The position numbers and the translations under genes are program-made. Shown here piece by piece: positions 1 to 7,922 of a stretch of 56,442 nucleotides of DNA (positions are counted from its first letter, which is position 1; the number at the start of each line of letters is the position of its first letter). The DNA is from an uncultured Dorea sp. (GTDB lineage: Bacteria > Bacillota > Clostridia > Lachnospirales > Lachnospiraceae), in the NCBI GenBank assembly GCA_934295165.1, contig CAKRAT010000004.1, forward strand, positions 1-56,442, in the 5' to 3' direction. The notes under the pieces were generated by a model, which searched no databases, was not told the origin of the DNA, and saw only the letters and a list, made by a program, of their open reading frames with translations.

Positions 1-719
1 TTCTCTCGTTCTTTGACTGTCCCATATAATTCCTTTAACTCCTGTTCTGTTAATTCTCTTACCTGTCCCGGTTTCAGATTGCCGAGTTCGATATTCATGA
101 TTCTGATCCTCTTTAATGTAGTCACCTTGTACCCAAGTGCCTCGCACATACGCCGGATCTGTCTGTTCAGCCCCTGTGTCAGTATGATGGAAAATGTATA
201 CTTTCCAATCTTTTTTACTTTACATGGTCTTGTTACCGCATCCAGATTTTTTTCCCTATCCCGGATGTGTACTCCCTGACTCATCTTTTCAATGAATTCT
301 GGTGTAATTTCTTTATTTACGGTAACCTTATATTCTTTCTCGTGTGCGAATCTTGCACGCATCATACCATTGATCAGATCTCCGTCATTGGTCATGATCA
401 GAAGTCCTTCCGAATCCTTATCCAGTCTTCCTGCATAAGTCACACGGATTGGATAGTTCAGAAATCTGATAATATTCTTCTTTTCTCTTTTATCTTCTGT
501 GCAAACAATCCCGGCAGGTTTATATACTGCCAGGACTGTCTTTTTCGTCTTACTTTGAATTACTTTTTTTCTTACACAGACTTCCTGTCCCTCTTCTACT
601 TTTGTACCGGGCGAAGCAACTTTTCCATCCACAGTCACAATTCCGGCTTCAATCATCCGGTCCGCCTCTCTTCTGGAACATACCCCGGCTTCGCTCAAAT
701 ATTTATTCAATCTAATCAT
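1..719 (-). CDS. 23S rRNA pseudouridine synthase, RluF/RsuA family (3' end cut by window)
   Basis: Converts uridine to pseudouridine in rRNA. Translation of the minus strand from the ATG at 717-719 is open to base 1, giving about 239 codons. An S4 RNA-binding domain opens the protein (RLNKYLSEAGVCSRREAD), and the catalytic aspartate lies in AGRLDKDSEGL at about residue 100. A later LNRQIRRMCEALGYKV segment is typical of the family. The start overlaps the stop of the upstream DHHW gene by 8 nt, so it is the last visible gene of that operon and is probably translationally coupled. The RluB/RluE/RluF subgroup cannot be fixed here; the GRLDKDSEGL wording is closest to RluF. Confidence 0.9.
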   Translation of the reverse strand, partial: MIRLNKYLSEAGVCSRREADRMIEAGIVTVDGKVASPGTKVEEGQEVCVRKKVIQSKTKKTVLAVYKPAGIVCTEDKREKKNIIRFLNYPIRVTYAGRLDKDSEGLLIMTNDGDLINGMMRARFAHEKEYKVTVNKEITPEFIEKMSQGVHIRDREKNLDAVTRPCKVKKIGKYTFSIILTQGLNRQIRRMCEALGYKVTTLKRIRIMNIELGNLKPGQVRELTEQELKELYGTVKERE

Positions 720-1890
720 TCTGTAATACTCCACTGATACTGTTATCTTTCACAAATGTATTTCCATTATACAGGAACAATACACTTGTAATGTGATGTT
801 CCTCCATTACCTCACTGATATCATCATAATAATATCTCGGATCAATTACGATGATTTCTCTGTAATATGACGTCAGGAACGGAATCAGACTATTCGCATA
901 AGAATCTTTTACGAGCAGAAGTCTGTCTGTCGTATCCGCTGTCGTCTTAATCTCCAGAAGCGGGTAATTCCCTCCGAGGAATAATGCATATTTATCTTTT
1001 TCCTTTAATTTTGACGTATCATAAAGCGTTGCTGTCTTTTGCTTTTCGTTCACATTGTTTACCACAACCTGTACTGCTTTTTCTCTGTCTTCCGGTGCAT
1101 AGATATAGATTGGCTCTTTATATCCGGTCTCATATCCGCTTGTAGAAGCCAGTGTTCCGTTAAATGAATTTGTTACTGCATAAGCTTTCATCTCCGGTGC
1201 TTTGGCTGTATCGAGCTTCATTGCCTCTGCCAGCGCCTGATATCCATAATATGCACCACGCGTTGTCCAATGATGGTCGGTGCGGTAATAAATTTCTTCG
1301 GATTTATGTTTTTTCAGCACATCCGATACATTTACCCAGGTAAACGCAGGCTCCAGTGTCTTCTGGATAGCTGCAAATTCTTTCTCCTGATCTGCAGTCA
1401 CTGCATGTCCGGGCAGCTTATCTGCTTTTATATTCGCTGCATTCGGAACCAGCATCATATACATTGGTATATGTTTATATTGTTTTTGAAACTTTTTCAT
1501 TGCTGTCAGATTAGCCTTTAACTCTTCTTTATCCGGAACAGCAATATCCTCCAGAAGATAATCATCCTTTCCTTTGAACACTCCGTTCGACTTTCTCTTG
1601 CCGGCAATAAGATCCACACTGCTTTTAAATGACACCCAGAAGTCTCTTCCCGCAAACTGATCCGATACATAAGTCTCATACTGTTTCATCCATCTTCCAC
1701 TTTCTATTCCGGAAAGTGTCAGCTTTGGTTTTTGTTCCAGGGAGCGGTTCTCTCTGAAAGAAAACTCCCGGTCCCCGGAGACAAGATTCACCCCGCAGAA
1801 AAAGACCATCATTATTATAAAAATAAGACCTGTTACTTTATTTCTCTGCTGCTCTCTTCTTTTTTCTCTTTTCCTTCTTGACTCGTTCAT
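712..1890 (-). CDS. DHHW-family (AlgJ/AlgX-like) O-acetylation accessory protein
   Basis: 392 residues. A basic N-terminus is followed by one membrane segment (about residues 20-38), so most of the protein should lie outside the membrane. The family-defining DHHW motif appears at about residue 205 in YYRTDHHWTTRGAYYGYQA, and a SGNH-like LLLVKDSYANSLIPFLTSYY stretch near the C-terminus carries the probable nucleophile Ser. Members work with an MBOAT partner to move acyl groups onto extracellular polysaccharide; the MBOAT gene ends 8 nt upstream. Ribosome site AGGAG sits 5 nt before the ATG. The acetylated polymer is not identifiable from sequence. Confidence 0.85.
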   Translation of the reverse strand: MNESRRKREKRREQQRNKVTGLIFIIMMVFFCGVNLVSGDREFSFRENRSLEQKPKLTLSGIESGRWMKQYETYVSDQFAGRDFWVSFKSSVDLIAGKRKSNGVFKGKDDYLLEDIAVPDKEELKANLTAMKKFQKQYKHIPMYMMLVPNAANIKADKLPGHAVTADQEKEFAAIQKTLEPAFTWVNVSDVLKKHKSEEIYYRTDHHWTTRGAYYGYQALAEAMKLDTAKAPEMKAYAVTNSFNGTLASTSGYETGYKEPIYIYAPEDREKAVQVVVNNVNEKQKTATLYDTSKLKEKDKYALFLGGNYPLLEIKTTADTTDRLLLVKDSYANSLIPFLTSYYREIIVIDPRYYYDDISEVMEEHHITSVLFLYNGNTFVKDNSISGVLQND

Positions 1891-1898
1891 GTTTACTC

Positions 1899-3305
1899 CT
1901 AAAATCTGAAATACAGGAACGGATTATAAGTCTCCGTTACCAGATACGCAACACATAAAATGAACATAACTACATATACGATTCCATTGATGACCGTCGT
2001 ATTTCCTTTCCTGGTTCTCAGCATATACCGATATCTGACATCTACAAGTGGTGTAGAACCAACGATCAGAATCAGCCATAATACCAGATTTGTTGTAAGC
2101 AGATACATACTTTCCCTGTCCACAATTCCATTTATGCCAAAACCGAACATTTTTCCTATATACCCTGCTGCCTGGCCGAATGAGGAACTGAAAAACAGCA
2201 CCCATCCAATTACTACCAGTACAATACTGTAAATGTGGCAGATGAATCCCGGCAGTTTTTCCAGTACAGAGGAAAGAATATATTTTTCAATAATAAGGAT
2301 TACGCCATAATAGAGTCCCCACGCTACAAAGTTCCATGCCGCTCCATGCCACAAGCCGGTCAGCAGCCACACAATCAGCAGATTACAGATATGTCTGATC
2401 TTTGACACACGGTTACCCCCGAGCGGAATATATACATAATCCCGGAACCAGCTGCTAAGAGAAATATGCCATCTGCGCCAGAATTCAGTAATACTTTTCG
2501 CTGTATACGGATAATGAAAGTTCATACAGAATTCAAATCCAAACATTTTCCCAAGTCCGACTGCCATATCCGAATATCCACTGAAATCAAAGTAAATCTG
2601 GAACATATATGCAAATGCACCGAGCCATGCACTCAGCACTGATACCTCTCCCTTTCCAAGTCCTGACACTTCTGTAAATATCATTCCCGAAGTATTCGCA
2701 AGTAATACTTTTTTTGCCAGTCCACGGATAAAATACATACATCCATCTCCAAACTTATTCCATGAAAGCTTACGATTGGCAAGCTGCTCTTCTACATCCG
2801 CATATTGAACGATCGGTCCGGCAATTAACTGTGGGAACATCGTTACATATAAAGAAAATTTCAGAAGATTTTTCTGTACTTCTACATTTTTCCTGTATAC
2901 ATCAATGATATATGACAAAATCTGGAATGTATAAAAAGAAATTCCAATCGGCAATGCCAGCGGATGATAGGAAATATGTATCGGAAGCACTGCATTCAGG
3001 GAATCCAGCACGAATCCTTCATATTTGAAAAATCCTAATATTGCAATATTGACTACAATATTAAATATCAGACTGCGCTTTGCCGCCTTTCCATTTTCCA
3101 GATTTCTTGCAATATCAAGACCACTGACATAATTAAATAAAATAGACAGGATCATCAGGAATATATATACCGGCTCTCCCCATGCATAAAACACCAGACT
3201 GGCAATCAAAAGTACCGGGTTGCGGAATTTTTCCGGAAACACATAATACAGAATCAATACAATCGGTAAAAATGTAAATAAAAATACAACACTACTAAAT
3301 AACAT
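1899..3305 (-). CDS. MBOAT family O-acyltransferase (AlgI-like)
   Basis: 468 residues, many hydrophobic segments, a polytopic membrane protein. The MBOAT signature is clear: EFWRRWHISLSSWFRDYVYI near residue 270 and the invariant histidine in LTGLWHGAAWNFVAWG near residue 315. AlgI-type proteins carry acetyl groups across the membrane to a partner that modifies a glycan. Here the likely partners are the downstream DHHW protein and the SGNH hydrolase two genes upstream. Length matches AlgI/PatA homologs. The start is supported by AGGAATG about 9 nt upstream. Polymer and acyl donor are unknown. Confidence 0.92.
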   Translation of the reverse strand: MLFSSVVFLFTFLPIVLILYYVFPEKFRNPVLLIASLVFYAWGEPVYIFLMILSILFNYVSGLDIARNLENGKAAKRSLIFNIVVNIAILGFFKYEGFVLDSLNAVLPIHISYHPLALPIGISFYTFQILSYIIDVYRKNVEVQKNLLKFSLYVTMFPQLIAGPIVQYADVEEQLANRKLSWNKFGDGCMYFIRGLAKKVLLANTSGMIFTEVSGLGKGEVSVLSAWLGAFAYMFQIYFDFSGYSDMAVGLGKMFGFEFCMNFHYPYTAKSITEFWRRWHISLSSWFRDYVYIPLGGNRVSKIRHICNLLIVWLLTGLWHGAAWNFVAWGLYYGVILIIEKYILSSVLEKLPGFICHIYSIVLVVIGWVLFFSSSFGQAAGYIGKMFGFGINGIVDRESMYLLTTNLVLWLILIVGSTPLVDVRYRYMLRTRKGNTTVINGIVYVVMFILCVAYLVTETYNPFLYFRF

Positions 3306-3327
3306 TCTTTTTCATTCCTTCGTTTTT

Positions 3328-3816
3328 CTAATGAATACTTTTCTTAAATGCTGCATCAATATTATCTGCATCTTCTGATACAGCTAACAGCACGTAGTAA
3401 CCCCTGGATTCCTCGATTGCAGAACGGAGAAGCCTTGTCTGTTCAACGCCATATCCTTCGAAACTCTCTTTCTGTGTTGCCAGACGTTCTTCCACTGCAT
3501 GTTCCACAGTTTCCACCTGACTTTCATCTTTCACCCTGACAACCAGTATCTCATTCACACTCATAACATCATCCGGTATGTACAGCATCGTTCCGTCATA
3601 ATCATTGGCATTCAATCCGTAATATTTTTTCAGGTCCTGCGCGGTTCCCTTTTTCATTCCTTTTACAGACACCGTTTTTGTAATATTTTTTTCAATCGTA
3701 TCTATATCCACGGTATTATTTCCTTCATTGGAAATCAGCAATCCCACATATGCAATCAGCACCGCTACCATCAGATATTTACATATATTAATGATATCTA
3801 ATTTTCCATTTTTCAT
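3328..3816 (-). CDS. DUF4358 membrane-anchored protein
   Basis: 162 residues from the ATG at 3816, which overlaps the upstream stop codon by one base (TAATG). GGAGG lies about 15-19 nt before it. An ATG 36 nt further upstream is in frame but would sit inside the neighbouring gene, so I prefer the shorter form. One hydrophobic segment (about residues 9-28) is followed by an extracytoplasmic domain with YIPDDVMSVNEILVVRVKD, the DUF4358 pattern. The function is unknown. In this operon it accompanies the MBOAT, DHHW and SGNH proteins, so a role in surface glycan acylation is inferred. Confidence 0.75.
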   Translation of the reverse strand: MKNGKLDIINICKYLMVAVLIAYVGLLISNEGNNTVDIDTIEKNITKTVSVKGMKKGTAQDLKKYYGLNANDYDGTMLYIPDDVMSVNEILVVRVKDESQVETVEHAVEERLATQKESFEGYGVEQTRLLRSAIEESRGYYVLLAVSEDADNIDAAFKKSIH

Positions 3817-4622
3817 TATAATCCTGCGACCTCCGCCATATGATTCACCCATTCTGTATAATAAGATGGTGACATATGGATTCCGTCCTTCGCATAATAC
3901 TCCTCTTTTACCAGATCTGTATTATCTATGAAGGTTACTTTTTCTTTTTTACATAATTTTTCCAGTCTTGTATTAAATTTCGGAACTTTAGCAAATACAG
4001 GTCTTTCCTCGATTGCAGTCTGCGCCGCCGGAAGGATACTGTTTACATAGATTCTGGTATCCGGAAGTGCTGCTTTCAACTCTTCGATAACCGGCTTATA
4101 TACTTTCACAAATCCTGCCGGATCCCCGTTCTGCGCTTCAATATCATTCATTCCGTATGCCAGAAATAATACTGCAGGCTTCATCTCTTTTGCCTTTGCT
4201 ATATGCTCTTCCAGTTTTTCACTGCTGTTCTCTGATACACCGGTTCCACGGTCTGCCTGTACATTCGCCTGATCCAGCACTCCATATTCATATAATCCTT
4301 GTGTAATGGAATCTCCAAGTATCAGACAATCCGTAAATTTTTCTCTGACCGAACGTTCCTCTGTTGCCCCGTTCATTTCCTGTTCTGAATCTTCAAGCTG
4401 CTGTATCTCCTGATTCACAGCCACAACATCTACATCGTCCATCTCTGCAAGAATCTTTGTACCTTCCGCAGTATTCTTCTTTGGATGATTCCGGGTATGT
4501 AATATGATATAAATCCCGCCAGTCACAAAAATCACCACTGCCATGATTACTACCATACGGAATACTTGTTTCGGTTTTCTTTCTTCTCTGTTACCCGCTA
4601 GTCCATTATTATCTATTTCCAC
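3816..4622 (-). CDS. SGNH/GDSL hydrolase, membrane-anchored, GTG start
   Basis: 268 residues. An N-terminal membrane anchor (about residues 22-42) precedes the esterase domain. Block I is LILGDSITQG with catalytic Ser near residue 104; block III is GMNDIE; block V is DGIHMSPSYY, with the catalytic Asp/His pair near residue 250. The family cleaves or transfers acyl esters on glycans and lipids. The start codon is GTG at 4620-4622, preceded by GAGGAG at 8 nt spacing. It is the first gene of the operon running through DUF4358, MBOAT, DHHW and the pseudouridine synthase. It probably acts on the same surface polymer as MBOAT/DHHW. Confidence 0.87.
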   Translation of the reverse strand: MEIDNNGLAGNREERKPKQVFRMVVIMAVVIFVTGGIYIILHTRNHPKKNTAEGTKILAEMDDVDVVAVNQEIQQLEDSEQEMNGATEERSVREKFTDCLILGDSITQGLYEYGVLDQANVQADRGTGVSENSSEKLEEHIAKAKEMKPAVLFLAYGMNDIEAQNGDPAGFVKVYKPVIEELKAALPDTRIYVNSILPAAQTAIEERPVFAKVPKFNTRLEKLCKKEKVTFIDNTDLVKEEYYAKDGIHMSPSYYTEWVNHMAEVAGL

Positions 4623-4671
4623 AAAATTATCTCCTCTATATACTTTCCTATTATATATGTATATCCAATAT

Positions 4672-4700
4672 ATTTTACAGTTTTTTTATTACAGTGTCAA
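4672..4700 (-). promoter_or_regulatory. Sigma-A promoter of the SGNH-MBOAT operon
   Basis: On the minus strand TTGACA (4700-4695), a 17-nt spacer and TAAAAT (4677-4672). This is a near-consensus vegetative promoter about 50 nt before the GTG start. It overlaps the divergent promoter of the plus-strand gene. Confidence 0.72.
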
Positions 4701-4725
4701 TTTGTATCCATTTTTGTGTTATAAT
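4695..4725 (+). promoter_or_regulatory. Probable extended -10 promoter for the DUF5721 gene
   Basis: TGTTATAAT at 4717-4725 is an extended -10 (TGnTATAAT). No good -35 is present; TGTCAA at 4695-4700 is 19 nt away. It lies about 70 nt before the ATG and shares DNA with the opposite-strand promoter, so the two units may compete for polymerase. Confidence 0.5.
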
Positions 4726-4796
4726 ATTGGGTACATTTATCCACGAACGGAAAATAAACAACTTACCAAAACAACTAGAATCAGGAGGTTTCCCCT

Positions 4797-5276
4797 ATGA
4801 ACGTATACCAGCTCTCAGCAAAAAACTGCATGTCCCATCTTCTTTTAAAAGACACCTTTGACACCTTTCTCTTCATCGAAGGCGAATTCACTACCTTCAA
4901 TAAATTCACTATAAACGGCTATCTGCAGGAAGACTTCTTCGACGAAAAACCAGAAGAGACCTACTCCCGCTGGGCGCAGATCCGTGACTACTGCTTCCAG
5001 ATCATCCGTGGCAAACGCACACCTCTGAGCTTCAAGATCGTCCTCGCCCTCCCCGGCGACCAGATCCCGGCCTTCCTCGCCACCCACGGCCTCACCACCT
5101 ACCACCCCGGAGAAATCCAGGGTCTCTACCTCAACTTCCACTACGACGGCCAGCACTTACAGTGCATCACAGGCACCTCCCTCAACACCTTCACGATGGA
5201 CAAATCCATCGAAAGAGAATGGGACAGCGAAGCGAAATCCATTCTGAAAGCCAAAGCTATCGAAGGAGACTACTAA
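4797..5276 (+). CDS. DUF5721 family protein
   Basis: 159 residues, no signal peptide or membrane segment. The opening MNVYQLSAKNCMSHLLLKDT and the FTINGYLQEDFF region match the DUF5721 family, known to me only from Lachnospiraceae-type Firmicutes. No function is established. A strong AGGAGG at 4782-4787 fixes the start. Codon use changes within the gene: from about 4970 onward third positions are strongly C-biased, unlike neighbouring genes, so its antisense strand also looks open. It converges on htpG across the structured region 5351-5503. Confidence 0.75.
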   Translation: MNVYQLSAKNCMSHLLLKDTFDTFLFIEGEFTTFNKFTINGYLQEDFFDEKPEETYSRWAQIRDYCFQIIRGKRTPLSFKIVLALPGDQIPAFLATHGLTTYHPGEIQGLYLNFHYDGQHLQCITGTSLNTFTMDKSIEREWDSEAKSILKAKAIEGDY

Positions 5277-5350
5277 TCCCCTTCTGGAAAACCATAATGC
5301 CCCCTCCCCAACCTACTCCCGGGTGTTTCCGCCGCATACTGTGAGCCGTT

Positions 5351-5503
5351 GCAGGCTGTTAAGCGAAAAAGCCGTATGGCCATGGATTCCGGGCTGACCT
5401 CAAGTCAGACCGGAAAGGACATCTGAGGCGAAAAGACATCAAGTCTTTTCACCGAATATGTCCGGTTCCATGGTCACACGGCTTTTTCACTTTTACAGCC
5501 TGC
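5351..5503. repeat. Branched palindromic structure (long stem enclosing two hairpins)
   Basis: Arms at 5351-5386 and 5467-5503 pair over about 36 bp with few interruptions. Inside are two further hairpins: 5387-5415 (TTCCGG..CCGGAA with CTGAC/GTCAG) and 5417-5463 (GGACAT..ATGTCC enclosing GGCGAAAAGAC/GTCTTTTCACC). Together they form a three-way junction. More of the imperfect positions become G-U pairs if the minus strand is the RNA, so it fits best as part of the htpG 3' UTR. It could end transcription between the convergent genes or be a small mobile repeat. The rest of 5277-5603 shows no gene. Confidence 0.7.
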
Positions 5504-5603
5504 CGGCGAAACAGTCGCGGCAGAAGCAGGATACACACCCCGTTGGCGTCCCCATTCGACCCCCTCCACGCAGGCGCATCCACGCTTCCACCCACAAACC
5601 ACC

Positions 5604-7664
5604 TTACTTCGTAAGCAGCATCATAATCTCATTACTTCTCTGTACAAATGCAGTCATCTCTTCCGGACTCAGCGGCTTATGTGCCAGCATCGCCAGATCA
5701 TACAACTGTTTGCAGATAATACTTGTATTCTCACTGTCCTTATGATCTACCACATATTTAACCAGTGGATGATTTGCATTCAGGATCAGTGTACTTGTTG
5801 TACCCATATCCATTCCGCTCATGCCATACATCTTCATCATTTCCTGCATACGGCGGTTCTCTTCAGACAGTGTCATCATAGAAGCAACATTTTCATCTTT
5901 TAATTTCTCAATCTTAACATCTAACTGTTCATTACCAAGTTCTTTACGGAAGATTTCTACCAGACTGTCAGATGTCTTCTGGAATGCTTCTTTATCTTCT
6001 TCAGCAACTTCTTCCTTTGCACCTGCTGTTACATCAGCATCGATTCTCTGGAACTTGATGTTCTGATTACGCTGCTCTAACTGTGTGATGAACGGCGAAT
6101 CAATATTGTGTCCGAGAATCACTGCATCCATGCCCTGATTCTTGAACATGTTGATGTACTGGCTCTGCTGGATCTCATCAGATACATAGTAGATGATTGT
6201 CTTATCCTCTTCTTTGTTCTCAGCATTCTGATCATCTGCTTTCGTTTCCTCTGTCTTGGCATTCGGATTTTCTACGGTTCCGCCATTAGCCTCGATACAG
6301 TCTTTCAATGTCAGATACTTGTGATCCAGATTCTTGAACAGAACCGCATCTTTCATCTTGTCACAGAACTTCTCATCTTTCAGGCATCCGAACTTGATGA
6401 ACGGGCTGATGTTATCCCAGTATTTCTCATAATCTTCTCTCCTGGTCTTGCACATTCCGGAAAGCTTGTCTGCAACCTTCTTGGAAATGTACTCAGATAT
6501 CTTATTTACAAATCCGTCATTCTGCAGCGCACTACGTGATACATTAAGCGGCAGATCCGGACAGTCGATGACGCCCTTTAATACCATCAGATATTCCGGA
6601 ATGACTTCTTTGATATTATCTGCGATAAATACCTGATTGTTATATAACTTGATTGTTCCTTCAATAGAATCATACTCTGTATTGATTCTTGGGAAGTACA
6701 GGATTCCTTTTAAGTTAAATGGATAATCCATGTTCAGGTGGATCCAGAACAGTGGCTCTTTGTAATCCATGAACACCTTACGGTAGAAGTTCAGGTAATC
6801 TTCATCACTGCACTCATTTGGATGTTTTGTCCACAGCGGGTGGATATCGCTTAATGAAACCGGACGTTTTTTGATCTTTACTTTTTCTTTGGCAGGAACT
6901 GTCTCTACCATTTCTTTCTCGCCGTTTTCATTTTCTTTTTCTTCCATCTTGGCATCTTCGTGGATATGTTCGATCACTTCGTCGTCATCTTTCAGATCTG
7001 CCTCATCGATCGTCTCATATTCCGGCTCTGCATTTGCCTTGGAAAGGAAGATTTCTACTGGCATGAAAGAACAGTATTTTTCCAGAACTTCTCTCATTCT
7101 GTATTCGTTTGCGAATTCCAGACTGTCCTCATTCAGATACAGTGTCATCGTAGATCCGACTTCCTGTTTGTCTCCTTCTTCCATCTCGTACTCTGTTCCG
7201 CCATTACTTACCCAGTGTACCGGTTTTGCACCCTCTTTGTAAGAAAGCGTATCGATATGCACTTCATCGGCTACCATAAATGCAGAATAGAATCCAAGAC
7301 CGAAGTGTCCGATCATATCATCCTCTGTTGTCTTGTCTTTGTATTTTTCCAGGAACTGTGTTGCTCCGGAAAATGCGATCTGTGTAATGTATTCTTCTAC
7401 TTCATCAGCTGTCATTCCAAGACCGTTATCTGTGAACTTCAGAGTTTTTTCTTCCGGGTTGACTTCCACTTTGATTGCTGGTTTGTAACCATCCGGTAAC
7501 TGGTATTCACCCATCATGTCCAGTTTTTTCAGTTTCGTAATTGCATCGCATCCGTTGGAAACCAACTCACGTGCGAAGATATCATGGTCAGAATATACCC
7601 ATTTTTTAATAATCGGGAAAATGTTTTCACTGCTGATTGACAAACTACCTTTCTTTGCTGCCAT
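5604..7664 (-). CDS. htpG: Molecular chaperone HtpG (Hsp90)
   Basis: 686 residues, slightly longer than the usual 620-630. Cytosolic ATP-dependent dimeric chaperone. The GHKL ATP-binding domain is at the N-terminus, with ARELVSNGCDAITKLKK (the usual ELISNASDA helix is altered to NGCDA), FTDNGLGMTADEV and GHFGLGFYSAFMVAD. The middle domain carries NVSRSALQ. The extra length comes from two charged Lys/Glu-rich inserts, near residues 230-265 and 470-495. AGGAGTG 7 nt upstream supports the ATG. Heat-shock control is indicated by the CIRCE and promoter upstream. Confidence 0.97.
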   Translation of the reverse strand: MAAKKGSLSISSENIFPIIKKWVYSDHDIFARELVSNGCDAITKLKKLDMMGEYQLPDGYKPAIKVEVNPEEKTLKFTDNGLGMTADEVEEYITQIAFSGATQFLEKYKDKTTEDDMIGHFGLGFYSAFMVADEVHIDTLSYKEGAKPVHWVSNGGTEYEMEEGDKQEVGSTMTLYLNEDSLEFANEYRMREVLEKYCSFMPVEIFLSKANAEPEYETIDEADLKDDDEVIEHIHEDAKMEEKENENGEKEMVETVPAKEKVKIKKRPVSLSDIHPLWTKHPNECSDEDYLNFYRKVFMDYKEPLFWIHLNMDYPFNLKGILYFPRINTEYDSIEGTIKLYNNQVFIADNIKEVIPEYLMVLKGVIDCPDLPLNVSRSALQNDGFVNKISEYISKKVADKLSGMCKTRREDYEKYWDNISPFIKFGCLKDEKFCDKMKDAVLFKNLDHKYLTLKDCIEANGGTVENPNAKTEETKADDQNAENKEEDKTIIYYVSDEIQQSQYINMFKNQGMDAVILGHNIDSPFITQLEQRNQNIKFQRIDADVTAGAKEEVAEEDKEAFQKTSDSLVEIFRKELGNEQLDVKIEKLKDENVASMMTLSEENRRMQEMMKMYGMSGMDMGTTSTLILNANHPLVKYVVDHKDSENTSIICKQLYDLAMLAHKPLSPEEMTAFVQRSNEIMMLLTK

Positions 7665-7734
7665 TGTAAATCACTCCTATTTCTACTTTTTATTGATATT
7701 GTTGTTATATTAGTGCCCCAAAATGCCGCATCAT

Positions 7735-7774
7735 CTACAGGACCTGCCACTGGCAGCTCCTTACGAACGCATGG
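7735..7774 (+). repeat. Short dispersed repeat, copy 1 (CTGCCACTGGCAG core)
   Basis: A perfect CTGCC-ACT-GGCAG hairpin followed by CTCCTTACGAACGCATGG. Related sequences occur at 19191-19228, 43665-43702 and (weaker) 22336-22372, all intergenic. Here it falls in the htpG 5' UTR, antisense to the transcript. Confidence 0.5.
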
Positions 7775-7821
7775 TGTTTCATGATCAGACCTCTTTTTGT
7801 TGCATTTTTCATCTAACAGAT

Positions 7822-7850
7822 ATGATAATACTGCAAAATTTAAAAGTCAA
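7822..7850 (-). promoter_or_regulatory. Sigma-A promoter of htpG
   Basis: TTGACT (7850-7845), 17-nt spacer, TATCAT (7827-7822) on the minus strand. The predicted transcript starts near 7815, leaving a 5' UTR of about 150 nt that contains the short dispersed repeat. Confidence 0.72.
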
Positions 7851-7857
7851 TAGAAAA

Positions 7858-7884
7858 TTAGCACTCTTTCAAAAAGAGTGCTAA
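7858..7884. promoter_or_regulatory. CIRCE operator (HrcA-binding site)
   Basis: TTAGCACTC, nine bases, GAGTGCTAA: a perfect CIRCE inverted repeat. HrcA is the known repressor at this site. It lies 7 nt upstream of the htpG -35 box rather than at the more usual position near the transcript start. Confidence 0.95.
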
Positions 7885-7922
7885 CAATTCTGTGAAATTT
7901 ATAAAGCATTTATAAACTCCGA

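Noticed and set aside
267..737. Plus-strand frame of 156 codons at the left edge
   Set aside because: Antisense shadow of the pseudouridine synthase, whose S4 domain and GRLD motif are clear on the minus strand.
4845..5156. Long antisense frame opposite the DUF5721 gene
   Set aside because: It arises from C-rich third codon positions of the sense gene; repetitive Val/Glu/Gly content, no start signal and no family.
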